From Vreelandella lionensis (lineage in GTDB: Bacteria; Pseudomonadota; Gammaproteobacteria; Pseudomonadales; Halomonadaceae), in NCBI RefSeq assembly GCF_002087295.1, contig NZ_MWVI01000050.1, positions 248,001 to 312,000 on the forward strand: 64,000 nucleotides of DNA. The letters are read 5' to 3'. A program made the translations under genes and the position numbers. This document shows, piece after piece, positions 57,588 through 64,000 of the stretch. Each line of letters begins with the position of its first letter. Position 1 is the stretch's first letter. The notes beneath the pieces were generated by a model. That model was not told the origin of the DNA. It made no database searches and saw only the letters and a program-made list of their open reading frames with translations.

Positions 57588-58613
57588 ATGAAACAAGCAC
57601 GTCTTACGGCCTCCGTAGCTGCCATCATGGCCGGTTCTGCGTTCGCCAGCAGCGCACTCGCTAATGAAGTCAACATCTACTCCGCACGCCATTACGACTC
57701 TGACGAAATTCTCTACCAAGCGTTCACTGAAGAGACAGGCATTGAAGTAAACGTGCTGGAAGGCGATGCCAACCAACTGATGGAGCGTATGCAGCGTGAA
57801 GGCGTGGCTAGCCCCGCCGACGTTATGCTGACCGTAGATGCAGGCAACCTGTGGCGCGCCGAGCAAGACGGCATTTTTCAAAGCGTAGACTCTGATGTTC
57901 TCAACGAGCGCCTGCCGGAATCCATGCGTCACCCAGAAGGCATGTGGTTTGGCTTTAGCCAGCGCGCCCGCGTGATCTACTACAACCGCGAAAACTTCGA
58001 CCCGAGCCAGATTGCTACCTACGAAGATCTTGCCGACCCGCAGTTTGAAGGCCAAGTGTGTATCCGTTCTTCCAACAACATCTACAACCAGTCACTACTG
58101 GCATCGCTGATTGAACACCACGGCGAAGAGGGCGCGCAGGAGTGGGCCCAGGGCGTTGTGAACAACATGGCCCGCGACCCCGAAGGCGGTGATACCGATC
58201 AGATTCTTGGCGTTGCCAGCGGCGAGTGCAACCTAGCGGTTGGTAACCACTACTACTACGTGCGTATGCTGCACTCTGACGATGCCGCCGAGCGTGAAGC
58301 CGCGCGCAAAGTCGGCGTGATCTTCCCCAACCAGGATGACCGCGGTACCCACGTGAACGTAGGTGGTGCAGGCTTAGTCGCCAACGCGCAAAACCCGGAA
58401 AACGGCATTCGCTTCCTGGAGTTCCTGGCCTCTGACCAAGCGCAAGAAGTGCTGGCCGAGCGTAACTACGAGTTCCCGGTGGTAGAAGGCGTGAAGAAAA
58501 ACCCGGTCCTGGAGTCTTGGGGCGATTTCGCTAAAGACGACATCAACATCAGCATCCTGGGTGAGAACAACCCGGAAGCGGTACGTATCTTCGACCGCGT
58601 CGGCTGGCGTTAA
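57588..58613 (+). CDS. fbpA: periplasmic ferric iron-binding protein, FbpA/IdiA type
   Basis: Binding protein of the iron(III) ABC importer. Signal peptide (basic MKQARLTASVAAIM, cleavage after SSALA), then VNIYSARHYDSDEILYQAF, the family entry strand. The iron-ligating tyrosine cluster is in GNHYYYVRML, and ADVMLTVDAGNLWRAEQDG is typical. Length 341 residues. Located downstream of Fur-like sites and separate from the permease, its own strong terminator implies independent, high expression. Intact frame. Confidence 0.93.
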   Translation: MKQARLTASVAAIMAGSAFASSALANEVNIYSARHYDSDEILYQAFTEETGIEVNVLEGDANQLMERMQREGVASPADVMLTVDAGNLWRAEQDGIFQSVDSDVLNERLPESMRHPEGMWFGFSQRARVIYYNRENFDPSQIATYEDLADPQFEGQVCIRSSNNIYNQSLLASLIEHHGEEGAQEWAQGVVNNMARDPEGGDTDQILGVASGECNLAVGNHYYYVRMLHSDDAAEREAARKVGVIFPNQDDRGTHVNVGGAGLVANAQNPENGIRFLEFLASDQAQEVLAERNYEFPVVEGVKKNPVLESWGDFAKDDINISILGENNPEAVRIFDRVGWR

Positions 58614-58663
58614 GCGCGGCTTGGGCACACGCTTTTGAAGCCGGTGCCTAAGTAACGCACTAA

Positions 58664-58699
58664 ACACAACCCCCGCAGCGACCACTGCGGGGGTTGTGT
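58664..58699. terminator. terminator between fbpA and polA
   Basis: Perfect 15-bp stem (ACACAACCCCCGCAG with CTGCGGGGGTTGTGT) around CGACCA. There is no long T-run, but two converging genes meet here. Confidence 0.8.
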
Positions 58700-58725
58700 G
58701 TTATAGGCGAGTACTCACTCGTTCG

Positions 58726-61490
58726 TTAGTGAGCTTCATCCCAATTCGCGCCGCTTTGCGCTTCCACAATCAGCGGAACGCTGAGCGATGCTGCGGCCTG
58801 CATGCGTGTCTGCACTTGCTCAATAAAGCTATCTACCTGCTGCTCGGCTACTTCAAACACCAGTTCATCATGCACCTGCATGACCATCAGCGCATCGAAC
58901 TCCCCTTCCGCTAGCCACGCATCCACATCAATCATCGCCTGTTTGATAATATCCGCCGCCGTGCCCTGCATCGGCGCGTTGATTGCCGTGCGCTCGGCCC
59001 CTTGGCGGCGGTTGCGGTTTTGCGAGTGAATCTCTGGCAGGTATAAAGCCGTCCCATCACGGTTTCGACGAAGCCATCTTCCGCTGCTTGGGTACGAATG
59101 CGGTCCATATAGCGGGCGACACCTGGGTAGCGGTCAAAGTAGCGGTCGATGTAGGTTTGGGCCTGGTTGCGGTCAATACGCAGCTGACGGGCCAGCCCCC
59201 AGGCGCTCATGCCGTAAATCAAGCCAAAGTTAATCGCCTTAGCGCTGCGCCGCTGGTCGCCGGACACCTTCTCCAGCGAGGTGCCAAAAACTTCTGCCGC
59301 GGTAGCGGTGTGGATATCGCGCCCTTCGGCAAACGCTTCCAGCAGCCCTTTATCTTCCGAAAGGTGCGCCATAATACGCAGCTCGATCTGCGAGTAGTCC
59401 GCCGCCACAATACGGTAGCCAGGGCGCGCCACGAATGCTTGGCGAATCTTACGGCCCTCTTCGGTGCGGATGGGAATATTCTGCAGGTTGGGGTCTGACG
59501 ACGACAGCCGCCCGGTGGCCGTAACCGCCTGATGATAGCTGGTGTGTACCCGCCCGGTGGTTTTGTTGAGCAGGCGCGGCAGCTTATCGGTGTAGGTGGA
59601 TTTCAGCTTGGCCAGCCCGCGGTGCTGCATAATCACCTTGGGCAGCGGGTAGTCCAGCGCCAACTCCTCGAGCACCGCCTCCGCCGTGGAGGGCGCGCCT
59701 TTGGGGGTTTTCTTGATGACTGGGATTTTCTGCTCTTCAAACAGAATCTGCCCCAGTTGCTTGGGCGAGCCCAAATTGAACTCACGGCCCGCCAGCTCGA
59801 AAGCTTCACTCTCTAACTCGCGAATACGCTGATCCAACTGCTGGCTCTGCTCGTACAGGCGCTCGGCATCCACGGCCACGCCGTTACGCTCGATGCGCGA
59901 CAGCACGCTGATTAGCGGTAGCTCAAGGTGGTCGAGCACCTCGGCCAAGCGCCCTTCCCGCTCCACTTGGGGGCGCAGCGTGTCCTGTAGGCGCAGGGTG
60001 ATATCTACATCCTCGCAGGCGTAGGGAGCCGCTTGCTCTAGGGCAATCTGGTTAAAGGTGAGCTGCTTGGCGCCTTTGCCCGCGATCTCTTCAAACGAAA
60101 TGGTTTTCTCGCCCAGGTACTTCAGCGCCAGCGAATCCATATCGTGACGCGTCGCAGTGGAGTTGAGCACGTAGGAGGCCAGCATGGTATCGGCAAACGG
60201 GCCAACGACAGAAATGTCGTAGTTCGCCAGTACGGAAATATCGTATTTGAGGTTTTGACCAATTTTGGTTTTGGCCGGATCTTCCAGCAGTGGTTTTAAC
60301 GCTGCCAGCACCGCTTTGCGATCAAGCTGCTGGGGGGCATCCAAGTAATCATGGGCCACCGGAATATAGGCAGCTTCCCCGGCTTCCAGCGACACGCCGA
60401 TACCCACAATTTCTGCATCCATGTAGTTGAGGCTGGTGGTTTCCAAGTCGAAGCAGAAACGTTCGGCCTTGCTCAACCGCTCAAGCCCACGCATTCAGCT
60501 CAGCCTGCTCGGTAACCACGTAGTCATGGCGCTGGCTAGGGGCGGCGTCCAGCGTATCATCAGCGCTTGCGGGGGCAGGCTCGCCGCCTTTTACATCGTC
60601 CACGCCTTCGTCGTTGCCTTCCAGCAATTCCGCCAGCCACTGCTTAAACTCCATCGTTTTATAGAGTTCCACCAACGCTTCGCGGTCCGGGTGGGCAATG
60701 TCTAAATCATCCAGCCCCACCGGCAGGTCGCAGTCGGTTTTGATCGTCGCTAACTGATAGGAGAGAAACGCTTGCTCGCGGTGCTCTTCAAGCTTTTTAG
60801 GCAGCGTTTTGGCACCACGAAAACCAAGGGTGGTCACGCGCTCTAAATCGCCATAAATCGTGTCTAAACCGCCGCCCATTCCTTGCAAAAGGCCAATGGC
60901 GGTTTTCCCGCCCACCCCAGGCACGCCGGGGATGTTGTCCACCTTGTCGCCCATCAGTGCGAGGAAGTCGATAATCAACGCCGGCGGCAGGCCGAACTTC
61001 TCCTCGACTCCCGCTTCATCGAGGGTCTCGTCTTTCATGGTATTTACCAGCGTGATGTGGCCATTTACCAGCTGAGCCATATCTTTATCGCCGGTGGAGA
61101 TCACCGCATCGCGGCCTGCCTGGGTAGCGTGGTGGGCCAGGGTGCCAATCACGTCGTCCGCCTCGACGCCTTCAACGCACAGCAGCGGCAAGCCCAGCGC
61201 TTTAACACAGGCGTGCAGCGGCTCGATCTGGCTGCGTAGGTCATCCGGCATGGGTGGGCGGTGGGCCTTGTACTCGCTATACATCTCATCGCGAAAGGTT
61301 TTGCCCGGCGCATCGAACACCACTGCCATGGGGCTATCGGGGTAGTCTTAATCAGCCGTTTGAGCATATTCAGCACGCCCTTCACGGCCCCGGTCGGCTG
61401 ACCGTGAGAGGTCGTTAGCGGCGGCAGCGCATGAAACGCGCGATAGAGGTACGAAGAGCCATCGACAAGCACGATTGGGGCACGGGCCAT
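58726..61490 (-). CDS. polA: DNA polymerase I (three frameshifts)
   Basis: Repair and Okazaki-fragment polymerase. Order: 5'-3' nuclease domain ([38 protein letters not shown]), 3'-5' exonuclease ([17 protein letters not shown]), polymerase with motif [17 protein letters not shown], motif [15 protein letters not shown] and motif [11 protein letters not shown]. Breaks: near 61348 (one A lost, ATTAAGAC for ATTAAAGAC), near 60488 (extra G before CTTGAGCGG), and near 59048 (one G lost, CGGCTTTATAC for CGGCGTTTATAC). ATG 61490 follows a weak GGA. Confidence 0.95.
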
Positions 61491-61662
61491 AACCAAATTC
61501 CATAGTCAGCAAAACGGTAAGAACATCTGCTCTCTATGATACGCGCTCAACGCCTAACCTGCAGAAAAGAGCCCTAAAACTCGCTACTCTTCACCACACA
61601 ACGCTGCCAACTGGCGCGGCAAGCCGCTACAATAATCGCTTAGCAACCTGGGCGAGATTCTC

Positions 61663-62622
61663 ATGGCAGTATTCACCCCGCTTAGCGACGCACAGGTCGC
61701 CGCGTTTTTGGAAAAATTTGATGTTGGCAGCTTTGTTGCGCTTCAAGGCGTGGCAGGCGGCACGGAGAACTCGACGTTTTTCGTGACCACCGACCGCCGC
61801 GAGCTGGTGCTCACCCTGTTTGAGCAAGGCGAACACGAAGAGCTGCCGTTTTTTGTTGAGTTGCTCGATTACTTAGACGAGCACCGCTTGCCGGTGCCCG
61901 GCACTATTCATGACCGCGAAGGCGTGGCGCTGCACAGCCTGGCGGGCAAGCCTGCGCTGCTGTTCCCGCGCCTGCCGGGCAAGCACCCCAGCGCCCCCAA
62001 CCTTGCCCAGTGCCAAGCGTTGGGCAGCACGCTTGGGCAGATGCATAAAGTATCGCAGCACTTTCCCGGGCATCGCCCCAACCCCCGTGACCTGCACTGG
62101 CTGCGGGCGGTACACCATAAGGTGCTCACCTACATCAGCCCTGACGATCAAACGCTGATGAAGAACGCAGTGGATGATTTCGAGAGCGAATTTAGCCAGC
62201 ATGGCGAGCTCCCCCAAGGAGCAGTGCATGGCGATTTGTTCCGCGATAACACGCTGTTCGAGGGCGACGCCCTGGGCGGTATTATCGATTTTTATAACGG
62301 CTGCACCGGTGACTTGCTGTTTGATCTGGCGATTGTAATTAACGACTGGGCCTCCAATGAGGACGGTTCGCTGAACGCCGAGCGTTACAACGCCATTTTA
62401 AGCGCCTATCAAGCGCGCCGCCCGCTGACCGAATCCGAACGCACGCTTTGGCCGACGATGCTGCGCATGACCGCACTGCGTTATTGGCTGTCACGGCTGC
62501 TGGTGGTGTATGTCGACCCACCGGCCCATGACTTAACTCCCCACGACCCCGAGCGCTTCCGCGTGATTCTTAAAGCACGCATCGCGTTTGGCGCACTCCC
62601 GATTCCAGAGGCATCTTCATGA
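61663..62622 (+). CDS. thrB: homoserine kinase ThrB, choline-kinase-like type
   Basis: Phosphorylates homoserine in threonine synthesis. This is the aminoglycoside phosphotransferase-fold form found in Pseudomonas and relatives, not the GHMP form. Marks: QGVAGGTENSTFFVTT (nucleotide loop), the Brenner catalytic segment GAVHGDLFRDNTLFEG and metal site GGIIDFYNGCTGDLLFDLA. Length 319 aa, frame intact. Its stop overlaps the speA start by 4 bp. Confidence 0.93.
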   Translation: MAVFTPLSDAQVAAFLEKFDVGSFVALQGVAGGTENSTFFVTTDRRELVLTLFEQGEHEELPFFVELLDYLDEHRLPVPGTIHDREGVALHSLAGKPALLFPRLPGKHPSAPNLAQCQALGSTLGQMHKVSQHFPGHRPNPRDLHWLRAVHHKVLTYISPDDQTLMKNAVDDFESEFSQHGELPQGAVHGDLFRDNTLFEGDALGGIIDFYNGCTGDLLFDLAIVINDWASNEDGSLNAERYNAILSAYQARRPLTESERTLWPTMLRMTALRYWLSRLLVVYVDPPAHDLTPHDPERFRVILKARIAFGALPIPEASS

Positions 62623-64000
62623 GTGAAATGGCAACGACCAGCAGCCCCGCCGTGCGTGCCCGCCGCACTTGGAACATGGACCAGTGGGGCAGCGGCTACT
62701 TTGACGTCGACGACCACGGCCAAGCCCTGGTGCGCCCGCTGGGCAGCGATGCGGAAGGCCCGGCGCTGCCTATCAGTGCGTTAGTCCGTCAGTTACAGGC
62801 GGCGGGGTTACGCTTACCGGTGCTGGTGCGCTTTAGCGATATTCTTCACGATCGCGTCGAACAGCTCTGCGGTGCCTTTGACGCCGCCATGCAGGACGTG
62901 GACTACCAGGGCGGCTATACCGCGGTTTACCCGATTAAGGTGAACCAGCAGCGTCGGGTGGTAGAAGAGATTCTCGCTACCTCTGAGCGGGGTAATGGCC
63001 GTGTGGGCTTGGAAGCGGGCAGCAAGCCTGAACTGCTGGCGGTGCTGGCGCTGTCAGATAGCGGCTCCTCACTGATCGTGTGTAACGGCTACAAAGACCG
63101 CGAGTACGTGCGCCTTGCGCTCCTGGGCGAGAAGCTCGGCCACAAAGTGTATCTGGTGGTGGAGAAGCTCTCCGAGCTGGAGCTGATTTTAGAAGAGGCC
63201 CGCGAGCTGGACGTAACCCCGCGCATTGGCCTGCGCGCGCGGCTGGCCTCGGTGGGTAAAGGCAAGTGGCAGAATACTGGCGGTGAGAAGTCGAAGTTCG
63301 GTCTCACCGCCAGCCAGATTCTGGAAGTGGTCGAAACCCTACGCGCCCAGGACGCTCTGGCCAGCCTACAGCTGGTGCATTTCCACCTGGGGTCGCAAAT
63401 CGCCAACATCCGCGATATTCAGCGCGGCCTGCGGGAGTGCGCGCGCTTCTATCAAAACCTGATGAGCCTGGGCGCGCCCATCGACACCGTCGATGTGGGC
63501 GGCGGCTTAGGGATCGACTACGAAGGCACCCGTTCGCGCAGCTACTGCTCGGCTAACTACTCCATGCAGGAGTACGCCCGCAACGTGGTTAGCGCGTTCT
63601 CACAGCTCTGCCAGGAAGCCGACCTGCCCCAGCCGCACCTGATCAGTGAATCCGGCCGTTCGCTCACCGCCCACCATGCGGTGCTGATCACCAATGTCAT
63701 TGGTGAAGAGCGCGTCAACGACACGCCGCCAGAGCGCGCAACCCAGGAAGAAGATCCGCAGGTAGAAGAGCTGTGGCGGGTGTTTGACCAGTTGGCCGAC
63801 ACCCAAGAGCCGCGGGTGCTGGTAGAAGCCTGGCACGACTTGCTGCAGGCGGTGAGCGAGCTACACGACCGTTTTGTACTAGGGCTGAGTAACATCAATG
63901 CCCGCGCCGAAGGCGAGCGCCTCTACATGGCCGCCTGCACGCGCCTGCGTGGGAAGCTGGATACCCGCAACCGCGCGCACCGGGAAATCATGGACGAGCT
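62619..64000 (+). CDS. speA: biosynthetic arginine decarboxylase SpeA (5' part, cut by window end)
   Basis: Converts arginine to agmatine on the way to putrescine. It is PLP-dependent fold type III. The PLP lysine lies in AVYPIKVNQQRRVVEEI; other marks are VGLEAGSKPELLAVLAL, GEKSKFGLTASQ, LQLVHFHLGSQIANIRDI and DVGGGLGIDYEGTRS. The reading frame is open to the window edge after 460 residues, so about a quarter of the usual ~630 residues is missing. ATG 62619 overlaps the thrB stop. Frame intact over this stretch. Confidence 0.95.
   Translation, partial: MSEMATTSSPAVRARRTWNMDQWGSGYFDVDDHGQALVRPLGSDAEGPALPISALVRQLQAAGLRLPVLVRFSDILHDRVEQLCGAFDAAMQDVDYQGGYTAVYPIKVNQQRRVVEEILATSERGNGRVGLEAGSKPELLAVLALSDSGSSLIVCNGYKDREYVRLALLGEKLGHKVYLVVEKLSELELILEEARELDVTPRIGLRARLASVGKGKWQNTGGEKSKFGLTASQILEVVETLRAQDALASLQLVHFHLGSQIANIRDIQRGLRECARFYQNLMSLGAPIDTVDVGGGLGIDYEGTRSRSYCSANYSMQEYARNVVSAFSQLCQEADLPQPHLISESGRSLTAHHAVLITNVIGEERVNDTPPERATQEEDPQVEELWRVFDQLADTQEPRVLVEAWHDLLQAVSELHDRFVLGLSNINARAEGERLYMAACTRLRGKLDTRNRAHREIMDE

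Overview
The window looks like a stretch of chromosome from a halophilic gammaproteobacterium of the Halomonadaceae, most likely Halomonas. The evidence is gene content and order (ubiB-hisE-tatABC, then elbB, hemB and ppk1; FabY-type ketoacyl synthase next to coaD; BCCT and TRAP transporters; thrB-speA), moderately high GC and acidic proteins. This assignment is inference from family knowledge; there is no rRNA in the window. I saw no tRNA, rRNA, CRISPR array, prophage or insertion sequence.

Layout. 0-7 kb: end of ubiB, hisE, Tat secretion genes, elbB, hemB, ppk1. 7-13 kb: metE with divergent metR, then an RstAB-like two-component system. 13-15 kb: small membrane protein, a decayed aspartic protease, an MFS permease. 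15-18 kb: a compact operon of two related periplasmic binding proteins and a membrane diguanylate cyclase. 18-27 kb: BCCT transporter, AEC permease, glnE, dgkA, dacB, SMR pump, TrmB-like methyltransferase. 27-34 kb: fabY, coaD, ferredoxin, MATE pump, atoE, thioesterase. 34-38 kb: a voltage-sensor-like protein, a MocR regulator divergent from a LysE exporter, I78 inhibitor lipoprotein, entericidin, HIT protein. 38-41 kb: a four-gene leftward operon of two lipoproteins, a DUF1007 protein and a NicO-type metal exporter. 41-46.7 kb: glycerate kinase, dps, pepD, tmcA. 46.8-54.4 kb: a catabolic island with a TRAP transporter, LacI regulator, a 3-hydroxyacyl-CoA-dehydrogenase-like enzyme, a HisD-like zinc dehydrogenase and an SDR. 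54.5-58.7 kb: a ferric iron ABC importer with Fur-like sites. 58.7-64 kb: polA, thrB and the start of speA.

The dominant sequence-level oddity is about 30 apparent single-base frameshifts in 19 genes, including essential ones such as polA, hemB and dgkA. Many sit in short homopolymers, and the region from about 29.7 to 40.3 kb is nearly clean. I read these as uncorrected sequencing indels rather than biology, and I annotate those genes as whole CDSs with the break points stated. The most interesting biological candidates are the 46.8-54.4 kb catabolic island, the binding-protein/diguanylate-cyclase operon, the lipoprotein-DUF1007-metal exporter operon and the pore-less voltage-sensor-like protein.
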